Source of the DNA: Acipenser ruthenus
Taxonomy: Eukaryota > Chordata > Actinopteri > Acipenseriformes > Acipenseridae
Length of the DNA stretch: 64,000 nucleotides
Assembly: GCF_902713425.1 (NCBI RefSeq)
Contig: NC_081198.1
Location: 22,365,188-22,429,187 of the forward strand
Direction of reading: 5' to 3'
Within the stretch, counting starts at the first letter, position 1. The number at the start of each line of letters is the position of its first letter. Below the pieces are notes generated by a model. The model made no database searches. It was not told the origin of the DNA and saw nothing but the letters and a program-made list of their open reading frames with translations. Both the position numbers and the translations under genes were made by a program. Shown piece after piece: positions 11,101 through 21,338 of this stretch.

Positions 11101-11297
11101 TGCATTGTGCATGACCTTTCGTTGTTCCTCCCTACAAAGCACTGAAAGATCTAGCTTGGTCTGGGCTATCTCGTCGCTTACAGGGAACCCCCGAAGCTGA
11201 AGCAGGCTCAGATGCTGGAGGGCAGCATTCAGGTATTTATATTTGGCTCTCCTTTCTTTTGCTTTCCTCTTGCCTGCTGCTATGAAATAACCCTTAG
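8117..11297 (-). mobile_element. Keno-like LINE, K2: 5'-truncated in ORF2
   Basis: This copy has the 3' UTR and ORF2 codons of about 300-1147, then ends and is joined directly to spacer sequence beginning GGCATAGGGACATG at 11298. The 3' UTR lacks the GTTCAAAA block, as in K3 and K7. The join falls about 19 bp from the spacer point used by the full-length copies. The U2 5' half and promoter of this locus are missing. Confidence 0.9.
8749..11297 (-). pseudogene. Keno ORF2, RT and C-terminal part only (K2)
   Basis: About 848 codons corresponding to residues 300-1147, with RT motifs (NWRPISLL, YMDD) and the terminal CCHC intact but no endonuclease. The frame remains open upstream into spacer DNA up to 11409, which would add about 37 spacer-encoded residues. 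Without the endonuclease it is a dead element on its own. Confidence 0.88.
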
Positions 11298-11596
11298 GGC
11301 ATAGGGACATGTTCCACCACACTTTTCTGGTTAGCTGCATGCTCCCAGGAAACAACCTGCTGCTGTCTACATCATCACCACATGTGAATAAAAGAAAGAA
11401 AGACAGCAAGAAATAAAGAGAGAAAGAAAGAGAGAAAGAGAGAAAGAAAGAGAGAAAGAAAGAAAGAGAGAAAGAAAAAAAAAGAAGTAAAACGGCGGGA
11501 AAACTTGCATCAACACTGGCACTCTCCCTCCAGCAGGGGTAGACAAAATGCTCACAGGAGAGATCCAGATCTGACTTTGACCAACGTTAGAGAAAG
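11298..11596. repeat. U2 spacer remnant upstream of K2
   Basis: Spacer from GGCATAGGG onward: GAAA tract about 11391-11488 and the 3' box of the following U2. The promoter half of the unit is missing. Confidence 0.85.
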
Positions 11597-11784
11597 GTGT
11601 GCACCGTTCCCGGAGGTACTGCAATACCGGGCCGATGCGTGGAGTGGACGGAGCAAGCCCCTGTTCCATCTCCCGATTCCAAAAATCAATTTAATATATG
11701 GTCCCCTGATAGGGGACGTATCAGATATTAAACTGATAAGAACAGATACTACACTTGATCTTAGCCAAAAGGCCGAGAAGCGAT
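11597..11784 (-). ncRNA. RNU2: U2 snRNA gene (copy c)
   Basis: 188 nt, consensus sequence, with intact PSE-like element and 3' box. It is the single complete U2 between K2 and K3. Confidence 0.96.
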
Positions 11785-12384
11785 GGCGACTTGGCCCTTG
11801 CCCGGGGCCCCCCAGCCCGGACGGCACAGGGGGATTCAAAGGTGGGTGCAAAATTCCAAGCACAAGCAGACCCCCAAAAAACGGGCTGCTGCTTCCAGAG
11901 GGGAAATGTGCAATTTAAGCAGGAGAAAACAAAACAAAGCAAAAACACACACATAACACCAAAAACAAAACATAAACTGGCGGAGTGCGTCTTACAAATA
12001 GTCATGCCAAGCTGCTATGCTGTGCAAGGTGCCTTGGGTAACTACAACTGTGCCTCGCTGGCTGGCTGGCTTGCTAAGAAGGTCCTGGCATAGGGACATG
12101 TTCCACCACACTTGGCTGGTTAGCTGCATGCTCCCAGGAAACAACCTGCTGCTGTCTACATCATCACCACATGTGAATAAAAGAAAGAAAGACAGCAAGA
12201 AAGAAAGAGAGAAAGAAAGAGAGAAAGAGAGAAAGAAAGAGAGAAAGAAAGAAAGAGAGAAAGAAAAAAAAGAAGTAAAACGGCGGGAAAACTTGCATCA
12301 ACACTGGCACTCTCCCTCCAGCAGGGGTAGACAAAATGCTCACAGGAGAGATCCAGATCTGACTTTGACCAACGTTAGAGAAAG
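11785..12384. repeat. U2 array spacer
   Basis: Complete spacer with promoter of copy c, GAAA tract about 12179-12274 and the 3' box of the K3-interrupted U2. It carries a TTGGCTGG variant near 12113-12120 also seen at 20106-20113. Confidence 0.85.
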
Positions 12385-12519
12385 GTGTGCACCGTTCCCG
12401 GAGGTACTGCAATACCGGGCCGATGCGTGGAGTGGACGGAGCAAGCCCCTGTTCCATCTCCCGATTCCAAAAATCAATTTAATATATGGTCCCCTGATAG
12501 GGGACGTATCAGATATTAA
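12385..12519 (-). pseudogene. U2 snRNA 3' fragment, interrupted by K3
   Basis: U2 from about nt 55 onward with a class A junction to the LINE 3' end (TACT at 12520-12523). Sequence otherwise consensus. Confidence 0.9.
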
Positions 12520-13033
12520 TACTCTTTTATTGAGATTTTACATTTTTTACATTTACACCCATTCGTTTTTTCATTCATTTTACATTTCTTTTAAAGATGA
12601 CATTCATGCATACAGACATACATTTTGTTTTAAAAGCATTTAAAATACATTTAAAAACACCAAGACAATTGTGCTTTGTACATGGTTAAAACAGACACAG
12701 ATTAAAATCAACATGAAAAAAACCTGTGCTGTTTTAAAAGTGACTGGAAAAAAAGAACCATCTATAAAAAACCAGTGCTTGTGAGGGCCGGGGAGTGCTC
12801 TCTAAAAAAGTGAACATAAACCTAGATCTAAAACAGGGACAGGGGAAAAGGGACAGTGTATAAACAGTGAGTTAAAATTCTAAAATTTTAAAACACTTAA
12901 AATGTAACTTTTAATAGTTTACATTAAAAATCTTAAAGATACATAAAACAAAACAAAACAAAATCAAATAAAACATTCAAATTAAATCAAAGGTCCATAA
13001 AACTGAAACAAAAAGACTACATAAAACCAGGGC

Positions 13034-13133
13034 ACCGTTGAAAAACGGTCATGCCAGCTAAAAAGGGCGGAATGCTGGCATGACAAAATAAATAAAAGGC
13101 TTAGCGGTGCCCCGTAGTCCCGCTCCTAGGAGC
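13034..13133 (-). other. cluster of inverted repeats in Keno 3' UTR
   Basis: Three adjacent structures lie just after ORF2: a 6-bp stem with 4-nt loop (13034-13049, arms ACCGTT/AACGGT), an 11-bp perfect stem (13048-13058 with 13074-13084, arms GTCATGCCAGC/GCTGGCATGAC), and a 12-bp palindrome GCTCCTAGGAGC (13122-13133). In site-specific LINEs, 3' UTR structure can be the handle the reverse transcriptase uses to find its own RNA; that role here is inference. All copies have it except K7, where 20 bp is lost near 43367. Group II copies have one extra A in the first loop. Confidence 0.6.
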
Positions 13134-13154
13134 TAGCGGTTCCAGTTTTTTCCT

Positions 13155-16100
13155 TTATTCCATCTTCACGTCCTGAAGTCCGGCGATCCTCCACTCCGCG
13201 CAGGCCTTGTCCTTCCCGAGGGTCCGGATGTCCAGAATTACAAAGTCCTTGATAAGAGTTTGTGCCCTTCTGGTCGTGGTGATAGTGTCTAGCTCCTGCT
13301 TGTGATAGACACAGACGTTACGGCCTTCCCACAGGATCTGCTTGACAACATTGATGACACGCCAAACGCACTTAGCTGTGCTGGTAGTGATTCCTCCCGC
13401 AGGCCCATAGAGCACAGTCTCAGCGGTCATCTTGGCCGTGTCAGCAAACCTGTTTAGGAAGACAGAGACAGAGAGCCAGACACTGCCAGCCACATCACAC
13501 TCCCAGAAGATATGGGCTGGTGTTTCTCTCTTGCGGCACTTTGCATAGGGGCATGTTTCTACTTGGGCTAGTCCCCTCCTGAACATGAACGCTCGAGTGG
13601 GGAGTGCACTGTGGACGGTGTTCCATGCTATATCCTTCTGGACATTACTGAGGCAGCTGTGAGACACATTCTCCCAGATTTTTTGGCTTTGGGTGAGGGA
13701 GAAAGTAGCTACTTTTTCAATTTCCTGGGAACCGGCAAGATATTTAGTTACAGCCTTGTATTCCCAGGAGGCCAATTTTGCTTTATCTAAGCCCAATTTA
13801 TATATAGTGTCCCTTAAGGTTCTATAATACAATGGGGGGTCCCAGGAGTACGGCACGGTGTTATCAATAGTGCAGAGGCCCAAGGCCCTGAGACAGGTGG
13901 CAAAATAGAAACGATTCATGTAACATACCTTCCTGTCCAGGGCCTGGATGTTCTTGATAGTTTGCGTGAGCCCCTGCACTCGGGTGAGCTGCACAACGTC
14001 CGGGACCCCCTTACCTCCCTTCTTGTCGGCTTTACTCAGAGTGGCTCGTTTTACCCTCTCCATCTTGCTGCCCCAGATAAAGCGGTGGATAATGCGGTCC
14101 ACCACTTTTTTGGTGGTCCTGTCTGGGGGAAAGATTTTTCCTACATAAGAGAGGATGGGGAACAGTATAGACTTGGTTATTAATACTCTACCCGTCATTG
14201 TTAAGGATCTTGTGCTCCATCCGCCAATCTTTTTACGGACCTGGTTAATGGCCGCCGTCCAGCTCTGGGCCCCCGAGCTATTGTTCTCGAAAATGAGGCC
14301 CAGAATCTTGATTTTGTCCTTTTTGACAGGGTACATGTCCGACAGTTCCCTATCTACCTGCCAATTTTTAGACACGTAGACTTCGCTCTTGGACTTATTA
14401 ATCACTGCCCCGGTCGCCGTGCAGTACTTCTCAAGGATATTACTAATCCGAGGTACCGACGATGTGTTGGTGCAAATGAGTGACACATCGTCCATATATG
14501 CTGTTGTTTTGACCTGGACCCCGTTGGATCCAGGCAGCTGGAAACCAGTTATATTGGTATCCCTACGAATTGCCTGCAGGAGGGGTTCAATGCACACGAC
14601 ATATAGCAGTGGGGATAGTGGGCAACCCTGTCTGACCCCTGACTGGATAGATATTTTACCAGTCAGGTGCCTGTTCACCAAGACTCGGGTACTAATGTTT
14701 GTATATATGGTTTTAACCCACTCCCTAAGTCCAGGAGCGAATTTCATCTGGTCCATCACTTTGTACATATATTCATGGCTTACCCTATCGAACGCCTTCT
14801 CCTGGTCAAGGTTGAACAGGCAGAGGGGATGGTTCCGTTCTCTAGAATAAGCCAGAATGTCCCTTGTTAACATTAAAATACCCGTGATGGACCTCCCTGG
14901 GACGCCACAAGCCTGGTCGGGGCCAATGACCAAAGGGAGGTGTACTTGTAGCCGGAGCATCAGAGCTTTGGCTAGTATCTTGTAATCCACGCAAAGGAGG
15001 CTGATTGGGCGCCAATTCCGTAGATCTTTAACTTCCCCTTTCTTATGAAGGAGAGTAATTACACTCTCCCGCATAGAAGGGCCCAACCGCTTCTCCCTGT
15101 AGACCGCTCTGTAGACCTCCGCTAAATGGACTTTTAGCGTGTCCCAAAAAAGATGGTAATACTCACCCGGGATGCCATCTGGACCTGGCGTCTTACCGGT
15201 GTTCATGGTCTTAACCGCCTGGGTGAGCTCCTCCAGCGTGAGTTCTGGGTCCTTCTCCTCCTCCTCGTCGTCCCGCACTGAGTCAGGCTCCAACTGGCTC
15301 AGGAACCACTCTATCAGGGTGTCATCTGTAGCTTTGATGTTATACAGGTCCCTATAGAAGTTCTCTACCACTTTTTTCACTCCCTCACTATCCTCTACTA
15401 TCCTCCCCCTGCTGTCGAGCATGGAGGACATCAAGTGCCGCTTCTCCCTCGTTTTCTGGAAGAAGAAGCGAGTACACTTTTCGTCTTCCTCCATTTTTTG
15501 CACTTTTGCATTGTGCATGACCTTTCGTTGTTCCTCCCTACAAAGCACTGAAAGATCTAGCTTGGTCTGGGCTATCTCGTCGCTTACAGGGAACCCCCGA
15601 AGCTGAAGCAGGCTCAGACGCTGGAGGGCAGCATTCAGGTATTTATATTTGGCTCTCCTTTCTTTTGCTTTCCTCTTGCCTGCTGCTATGAAATAACCCT
15701 TAGTTCTGATTTTGACCATCTCCCACCACTCTATAGGGGAGTTGAATAGGTCACGCAAAGTGGTCCACTCAACAAGCCTGCTCTTATAGGCTGCAGCTAT
15801 GGAGGGGTCATCGAGTAAGGAGGTGTTTAATTTCCAGACCCCTGACCCCATCTGGGAGGTCTGAGGGACCTGCAATGTTACCTGCAGGAGCCTATGGTCA
15901 GAGAAGAAGACGGCCTGGGTGTCTACTGCCGTCTTCGTAAGGGAGCTGGTATGCAGGACGAGATCTATACGGGAGAAGGAGGTCCCAGATGAGCTCACCC
16001 AGGTAAAGGGAGGCACCAGGTCCTTACCTGCATCACACAGGGAGAAATCAGATATTACGGAGGACAAAACTCTACTAGAGCGGTCGTTGCGTGGCCTGCT

Positions 16101-16598
16101 CCGGTCTACGTCCCTCAGAGCACAATTGAAGTCACCTGACACGATGACGGGTACGTTCCCCAGCAGGAGTGGACGCAGCTGTGGAAAAAATTGAACTCTT
16201 TCGTTTTGGTTAGTGGGTGCGTAGACATTGACCAGTCTGAGGGGAGTGTTGTTGTATGTCACATCCACGCTCAGAATTCTACCAGGTTCTACCTCCCTGC
16301 TGCTGCGGGAGGTAATAAAAGGGTTTTTAAACAGGATACCTACTCCGTCGGCTCTGGCTATGTTGGAGCCCGACCAGAAGGAGTCCCCCAGGGTCCAACT
16401 CTCCTTCAGGTCCCTATAATCATGGCTCGACGAAATACCACACTCCTGCAGAAAGATGAGATCTGCTTTCAAGTTAGCTAGATAGTTTAGTACATCAAAT
16501 CTTTTTTGTGTCTCCCTGATGCTCCTGACATTAACAGACACACATATCAGGGCCATCAGGGTAGCTAACAAGAAAAGGAGTCGCTGCGTCCACCCCAT
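13155..16598 (-). CDS. Keno ORF2 protein: APE endonuclease and reverse transcriptase (K3)
   Basis: 1147-residue LINE ORF2 protein that nicks the target and reverse-transcribes element RNA onto the nick. APE-like endonuclease, residues about 18-245: N23, E52 (LQECG), VNVYAPT 123-129, GDFN 155-158, SFSRID 207-212, SDH 233-235. RT, about 500-830: LRNWRPISLL 526-535, NLDQEKAFDRV 596-606, GVRQGCPLSPLLY 654-666, catalytic YMDD 701-704, GRVLITKS 803-810. A C-terminal CCHC follows: C1016, C1021, H1029, C1034. The ATG lies 5 nt after the ORF1 stop (TAG TCGCT ATG), which suggests termination-reinitiation. A short hydrophobic run (residues 7-20) leads into the first endonuclease strand; I do not read it as a signal peptide. 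No breaks are seen. Confidence 0.93.
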   Translation of the reverse strand: MGWTQRLLFLLATLMALICVSVNVRSIRETQKRFDVLNYLANLKADLIFLQECGISSSHDYRDLKESWTLGDSFWSGSNIARADGVGILFKNPFITSRSSREVEPGRILSVDVTYNNTPLRLVNVYAPTNQNERVQFFPQLRPLLLGNVPVIVSGDFNCALRDVDRSRPRNDRSSRVLSSVISDFSLCDAGKDLVPPFTWVSSSGTSFSRIDLVLHTSSLTKTAVDTQAVFFSDHRLLQVTLQVPQTSQMGSGVWKLNTSLLDDPSIAAAYKSRLVEWTTLRDLFNSPIEWWEMVKIRTKGYFIAAGKRKAKERRAKYKYLNAALQRLSLLQLRGFPVSDEIAQTKLDLSVLCREEQRKVMHNAKVQKMEEDEKCTRFFFQKTREKRHLMSSMLDSRGRIVEDSEGVKKVVENFYRDLYNIKATDDTLIEWFLSQLEPDSVRDDEEEEKDPELTLEELTQAVKTMNTGKTPGPDGIPGEYYHLFWDTLKVHLAEVYRAVYREKRLGPSMRESVITLLHKKGEVKDLRNWRPISLLCVDYKILAKALMLRLQVHLPLVIGPDQACGVPGRSITGILMLTRDILAYSRERNHPLCLFNLDQEKAFDRVSHEYMYKVMDQMKFAPGLREWVKTIYTNISTRVLVNRHLTGKISIQSGVRQGCPLSPLLYVVCIEPLLQAIRRDTNITGFQLPGSNGVQVKTTAYMDDVSLICTNTSSVPRISNILEKYCTATGAVINKSKSEVYVSKNWQVDRELSDMYPVKKDKIKILGLIFENNSSGAQSWTAAINQVRKKIGGWSTRSLTMTGRVLITKSILFPILSYVGKIFPPDRTTKKVVDRIIHRFIWGSKMERVKRATLSKADKKGGKGVPDVVQLTRVQGLTQTIKNIQALDRKVCYMNRFYFATCLRALGLCTIDNTVPYSWDPPLYYRTLRDTIYKLGLDKAKLASWEYKAVTKYLAGSQEIEKVATFSLTQSQKIWENVSHSCLSNVQKDIAWNTVHSALPTRAFMFRRGLAQVETCPYAKCRKRETPAHIFWECDVAGSVWLSVSVFLNRFADTAKMTAETVLYGPAGGITTSTAKCVWRVINVVKQILWEGRNVCVYHKQELDTITTTRRAQTLIKDFVILDIRTLGKDKACAEWRIAGLQDVKME

Positions 16599-16603
16599 AG
16601 CGA

Positions 16604-18549
16604 CTATGATTGGGAGGTCGGGACACTCTTCCTACTCTTAGCTCTACGCTTGCTTCGAGGGGGCTTGGGCTTATTTGCAACTCCCATCACCCCTGAGAAG
16701 GTACTCACTGCTGCCTCGTCCAAGAAGGCACCATCTTTATATGCACAGTACGTGGAGTTGTTTGGGCTATTCAACTCCCCACAAGGTAAGTCTGGTGGAA
16801 CTTGCTCAGGGCCCCTCGGAACGTGTGGGTCAGCTTTGTCCTGGGGGGGGGTTATGACAGACAGCATTCTTTGGCTGTTACCGTCTGCTGAATTGGAGCT
16901 GTTAGCAGACTTCTGGCTTACCGCGTCCAGGGGTATTCCCATGTCCTCCAGTGCTGTATCTAGGAGGACCTCTAGGGGGCCCCTGGTTTTGCCCATACAA
17001 GGGAGGGGGTCAAGGATGCTTTGAAGGGAGGCCCTTCGCTTGAAGAGGGTCATTGCTACCGAGGTACTGCTGGTCAGGGAAGGTGTTGACCCCGACCTCT
17101 CCCTCGGTGCATTAGTGAACACCTCTTCTGCGAGGTGTGCTAGGGTTTGTGCCAACGACTGGGAAGGCTGGCTGGGGATGCCCTGGCTGGCTGCTACCTG
17201 CCCACTAGACGGCAGTGTAGCCGTCCCACTCGCCTCCGTCTCTGCCTGCGAGGGCAAGACTGGGGACTTTGTGTGGACATTATCTGGTTTTGGATCTATG
17301 GGGGCCACCTGCAACTTGCTGTCTTTGATCTTGATCTTCTTTCTTTTCCCCCCATCGTCTCTACCCTTTCTTTTCCCCACCCTCTGCTGGTTCTTCATTC
17401 CCTTCCCCTACTTTTCACTCTCACTTTCACTGTCGCTTTCGCTTTCCTCCCCCACGGACTCAATCCTTATGGCGTCATAACGAGAGCCGAGGGGGAGTGC
17501 TGGCGCTGAGAGGGCCCTACTCAGGGGGGGCCGCTGCTGGGTCCGGGCTCCCTCCCTGCCTCGTGTTCTGTATCAGAGGAGCTACTGGAGGAGCTAGTGG
17601 AGTAGCTGTTGTACTCTCTCTCTGGGCTGGGGGAAGGGGTCCTCGTAAAACGGGACATGTCTCGGGGGCGGGGGGGTGAGGGGGGTGCTGGTGATGATGG
17701 TGGTGCTGGAGTCTGGGTTTTGGATACTGTTGGTGGTGATGTGGACTGATCTTTGTTATTTGTTCCCTCTTCCTGCTCAGGCCTAGGCTTGTTCGTATTT
17801 GCCTTGCTGGCTCTGGCCATGTTGGCATAGGAAGAGGGGCAGTCCTTAAACAGGTGCCCCTTCTTTCCACACAAATTGCACTGCCTCTCTTCTCTGCAGT
17901 GGCTGGTCTCGTGGGGGGCGCCGCAGTTCCTGCACTTGACTACAGTACATGCGGCCGCCAGGTGTCCTAATTCCCCACATTTCCTGCAGAGTTTTGGCAT
18001 CCCATTATAGAATACCAGCCCTCTGTTGGGCCCTAACACTATGGAGTTTGGAATGTGGCGGACGCCTCCAATGCCCGATGGATCAACATTAAGGCGTACC
18101 AGCCACTTTCTGGCTCCTGTCCAAACCCCATCTTCGTCTGTAATTTTCCTCCCTTCTGATGACACCCTCCCATAGCGGTTAAGCCATGTTGTAATATCAT
18201 AGTCGCTAACAGCCTCATTGAAAAATTGGACAGTAACAACTTTCATTTCTCTGTCTGTCAGTGCATCCACACAAAATTCTTTGTATGGAGCGAGATATTT
18301 ATTCTCCCCCCAAAAGGACCACATTTCTTGTAACTTTTGGGGGTTCCTAAAACTGACCTCAAACACTTCCTTAAGCCCTGGCAATTTCACCAAACAATTC
18401 AAGTCAGAAGGGGAAAAACCCATACCCCTCTGAAGAATGGTCCGGCTGAACTCCAGTCTCGTCAGTCCTGGTTCCGTTTCATCTTGCTTGTTTCTTGTGA
18501 AGCGCACCGCATTGTGCCTCCTGGCTTCCTGGGTTGGCCGGAACGCCAT
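16604..18549 (-). pseudogene. Keno ORF1 (RRM-like and CCHC zinc knuckles), K3, one frameshift
   Basis: The likely nucleic-acid-binding ORF1 protein, about 648 codons when intact. It starts at ATG 18549 in a strong context (A at -3, G at +4). Residues about 60-180 look RRM-like (MKVVTVQFF; WLVRLNVD), followed by three CCHC knuckles: C188-C191-H196-C201, C206-C209-H213-C218, C224-C227-H232-C237. Then come Pro-rich, Ser-rich, acidic and Lys-rich stretches. Here a G run at about 17524-17530 has 7 instead of 8 bases, splitting the frame after residue 342; the remaining 264 codons continue in another frame. Either a real mutation or a homopolymer sequencing slip. Confidence 0.88.
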
Positions 18550-19287
18550 CCTTCAGCTGGCTCCTCCGATTGGGGTGGGAGAAGCCTCTGGACGTCCGGG
18601 TTGTCTCTCTCTACGGAAAAGAGACAACGTAAGAAGCAAATCTGGGCAGTTGAAGGAACTATTACTTTAGTCCCTGAGGAGATGGTCGCCTCGCAAGAGG
18701 GACCCCCTCCCCAGGTGAACGGTGTCCTTCCCTGGCGGAGTAGGGGGCGCTGCTTGGCACCGAGACCACGTAGGAAGAATCGTGGCTGTGACGCCTCCTC
18801 GGGGTCCGGGGCCGCCCTCTGCTCCTCCCAGATGGCGCCCTCTGCTGGGCGCCTGCTGCTCTCTCGGTCTGGATCTCGATTACAATCAAGGGCTGGGGAT
18901 GAGGTCGTCTAGGTCATCAAAGGGTCCTCAAAGGTCGTCTGGATGGTAGGTCCTCCTTCTCTCTAACTCCAGGAACGTCTGGAAAAGCCGGAACCGCCTG
19001 AAAAAGAAAAAAACGGGAACCGCCTGAAAAAGAAAAAACTGCTCTCAACAGTCAACAAAATCTTGAAAGACCCTCGGCCTGGATTGGGCAAGCCAAAACC
19101 AGACTGAGCATTAGTCTTCCAAAAAGTTGCCGAGCTGAAGAAAGCCAGTCAAAAATAAAAAAAAATTCTGTTCCTCCTCACCCGAACAAACCTCTCACAG
19201 ACCCTCGGAGGGAGCGGGCAATGCCACTACCCTCTAAGCCTTAGTCTTAGAAAGATTTATTCGAACTGAAGAGAAGCCAGAGTATAT
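18550..19287 (-). promoter_or_regulatory. Keno 5' UTR with two imperfect monomers (K3)
   Basis: About 740 bp without a convincing gene, so presumably holding the element's internal promoter, because its junction removes the U2 promoter. From ORF1 outward there is a GC-rich island with CTCF-like motifs, two copies of CCGCCTGAAAAAGAAAAAA with period 26 bp (about 18990-19038), and then two diverged monomers with 130-bp period, each starting ACCCTCGG and ending CTGAAGARAGCCAG. The element ends just after the second monomer (GTATAT). LINE promoters made of tandem monomers are known in other families. Confidence 0.55.
18737..18848. promoter_or_regulatory. CTCF-like motif cluster in Keno 5' UTR (K3)
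   Basis: Three matches to the CTCF core CCASYAGRKGGCRS lie within 112 bp. CCAGCAGAGGGCGC (minus strand, 18835-18848) matches at all 14 positions. GGAGCAGAGGGCGG (minus, 18812-18825) and GGAGTAGGGGGCGC (plus, 18737-18750) match at 12 of 14. They sit in a GC-rich island about 190-310 bp upstream of ORF1. This cluster could be the promoter or an insulator; binding is untested. Equivalent clusters exist in K4 to K8. Confidence 0.5.
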
Positions 19288-19590
19288 GGCTGGCTAAGAA
19301 GGACCTGGCATAGGGACATGTTCCACCACACTTGTCTGGTTAGCTGCATGCTCCCAGGAAACAACCTGCTGCTGTCTACATCATCACCACATGTGAATAA
19401 AAGAAAGAAAGACAGCAAGAAAGAAAGAGAGAAAGAAAGAGAGAAAGAGAGAAAGAAAGAGAGAAAGAAAAAAAAAAGAAGTAAAACGGCAGGAAAACTT
19501 GCATCAACACTGGCACTCTCCCTCCAGCAGGGGTAGACAAAATGCTCACAGGAGAGATCCAGATCTGACTTTGACCAACGTTAGAGAAAG
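19288..19590. repeat. U2 spacer remnant upstream of K3
   Basis: Spacer from GGCTGGCTAAG onward, with GAAA tract about 19398-19482 and the 3' box of the next U2. No gene. Confidence 0.85.
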
Positions 19591-19778
19591 GTGTGCACCG
19601 TTCCCGGAGGTACTGCAATACCGGGCCGATGCGTGGAGTGGACGGAGCAAGCCCCTGTTCCTTCTCCCGATTCCAAAAATCAATTTAATATATGGTCCCC
19701 TGATAGGGGACGTATCAGATATTAAACTGATAAGAACAGATACTACACTTGATCTTAGCCAAAAGGCCGAGAAGCGAT
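19591..19778 (-). ncRNA. RNU2: U2 snRNA gene (copy d)
   Basis: 188 nt, consensus except U117 changed to A (19662), between the Sm site and stem III. Promoter and 3' box intact. First of five complete genes between K3 and K4. Confidence 0.94.
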
Positions 19779-20372
19779 GGCGACTTGGCCCTTGCCCGGG
19801 GCCCCCCAGCCCGGACGGCACAGGGGGATTCAAAGGTGGGTGCAAAATTCCAAGCACAAGCAGACCCCCAAAAAATGGGCTGCTGCTTCCAGAGGGGAAA
19901 TGTGCAATTTAAGCAGGAGAAAACAAAACAAAGCAAAAACACACACATAACACCAAAAACAAAACATAAACTGGCGGAGTGCGTCTTACAAATAGTCATG
20001 CCAAGCTGCTATGCTGTGCAAGGTGCCTTGGGTAACTACAACTGTGCCTCGCTGGCTGGCTGGCTTGCTAAGAAGGTCCTGGCATAGGGACATGTTCCAC
20101 CACACTTGGCTGGTTAGCTGCATGCTCCCAGGAAACAACCTGCTGCTGTCTACATCATCACCACATGTGAATAAAAGAAAGAAAGACAGCAAGAAAGAAA
20201 GAGAGAAAGAAAGAAAGAGAGAAAGAAAGAGAAAGAAAGAAAGAGAGAAAGAAAAAAAAGAAGTAAAACGGCGGGAAAACTTGCATCAACACTGGCACTC
20301 TCCCTCCAGCAGGGGTAGACAAAATGCTCACAGGAGAGATCCAGATCTGACTTTGACCAACGTTAGAGAAAG
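19779..20372. repeat. U2 array spacer
   Basis: Promoter of copy d, GAAA tract about 20172-20262, 3' box of copy e. It shares the TTGGCTGG variant (20106-20113) with the spacer at 11785-12384. Confidence 0.85.
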
Positions 20373-20560
20373 GTGTGCACCGTTCCCGGAGGTACTGCAA
20401 TACCGGGCCGATGCGTGGAGTGGACGGAGCAAGCCCCTGTTCCATCTCCCGATTCCAAAAATCAATTTAATATATGGTCCCCTGATAGGGGACGTATCAG
20501 ATATTAAACTGATAAGAACAGATACTACACTTGATCTTAGCCAAAAGGCCGAGAAGCGAT
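20373..20560 (-). ncRNA. RNU2: U2 snRNA gene (copy e)
   Basis: 188 nt, consensus gene. Its PSE-like element has one change (plus-strand A at 20620, about -60), shared with copies g and q. It is the first half of a 1560-bp two-unit repeat (copies e-f, then g-h). Confidence 0.95.
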
Positions 20561-21150
20561 GGCGACTTGGCCCTTGCCCGGGGCCCCCCAGCCCGGACGG
20601 CACAGGGGGATTCAAAGGTAGGTGCAAAATTTCAAGCACAAGCAGACCCCAAAAAAACGGGCTGCTGCTTCCAGAGGGGAAATGTGCAATTTAAGCAGGA
20701 GAAAACAAAACAAAGCAAAAACACACACATAACACCAAAAACAAAACATAAACTGGCGGAGTGCGTCTTACAAATAGTCATGCCAAGCTGCTATGCTGTG
20801 CAAGGTGCCTTGGTAACTAAAACTGTGCCTCGCTGGCTGGCTGGCTTGCTAAGAAGGTCCTGGCATAGGGACATGTTCCACCACACTTGTCTGGTTAGCT
20901 GCATGCTCCCAGGAAACAAACTGCTGCTGTCTACATCATCACCACATGTGAATAAAAGAAAGAAAGAAAGCAAGAAAGAAAGAGAAAGAAAGAGAGAAAG
21001 AAAGAAAGAGAGAAAGAAAGAAAGAAAGAAAAAAAAAGAAGTAAAACGGCGGGAAAACTTGCATCAACACTGGCACTCTCCCTCCAGCAGGGGTAGACAA
21101 AATGCTCACAGGAGAGATCCAGATCTGACTTTGACCAACGTTAGAGAAAG
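20561..21150. repeat. U2 array spacer
   Basis: Promoter of copy e, a CCTTGGTAACTAAAACTG variant at 20807-20824 that recurs exactly 1560 bp on, GAAA tract about 20952-21041, and the 3' box of copy f. Confidence 0.85.
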
Positions 21151-21338
21151 GTGTGCACCGTTCCCGGAGGTACTGCAATACCGGGCCGATGCGTGGAGTG
21201 GACGGAGCAAGCCCCTGTTCCATCTCCCGATTCCAAAAATCAATTTAATATATGGTCCCCTGATAGGGGACGTATCAGATATTAAACTGATAAGAACAGA
21301 TACTACACTTGATCTTAGCCAAAAGGCCGAGAAGCGAT
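21151..21338 (-). ncRNA. RNU2: U2 snRNA gene (copy f)
   Basis: 188 nt, consensus sequence with normal PSE-like element and 3' box. Confidence 0.96.

Larger units (their letters stand above)
12524..19287 (-). mobile_element. Keno-like LINE, K3: full length
   Basis: Complete 6764-bp copy: 3' UTR 12524-13154, ORF2 13155-16598, ORF1 16604-18549, 5' UTR 18550-19287. The Tx1/Keno assignment rests on the target (U2 snRNA gene), the APE-type endonuclease at the N-terminus of ORF2, zinc knuckles in ORF1, and AATAAAAG at the 3' end. The class A 3' junction is in U2. The 5' end is joined to mid-spacer, so U2 nt 1-34 and the U2 promoter are gone. ORF2 is intact and ORF1 has one frameshift. It is the closest relative of K7 (shared residues His59 and Gly573 in ORF2). 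Confidence 0.92.

Noticed and set aside
13080-13155. tRNA- or SINE-like element at the start of the 3' UTR (GCGGTTCC, AGCTAGCGG)
   Set aside because: No A box, no cloverleaf. The pattern is explained by a 12-bp palindrome and its neighbours.
13155-16598. Signal peptide at the ORF2 N-terminus
   Set aside because: The hydrophobic residues 7-20 lead straight into the first strand of the APE endonuclease fold (VNVRSIR), as in other LINEs.
12524-19287. LTR retrotransposon or retrovirus-like identity
   Set aside because: No terminal repeats, protease or integrase; an APE endonuclease and a 3' end in the target gene identify a non-LTR element.
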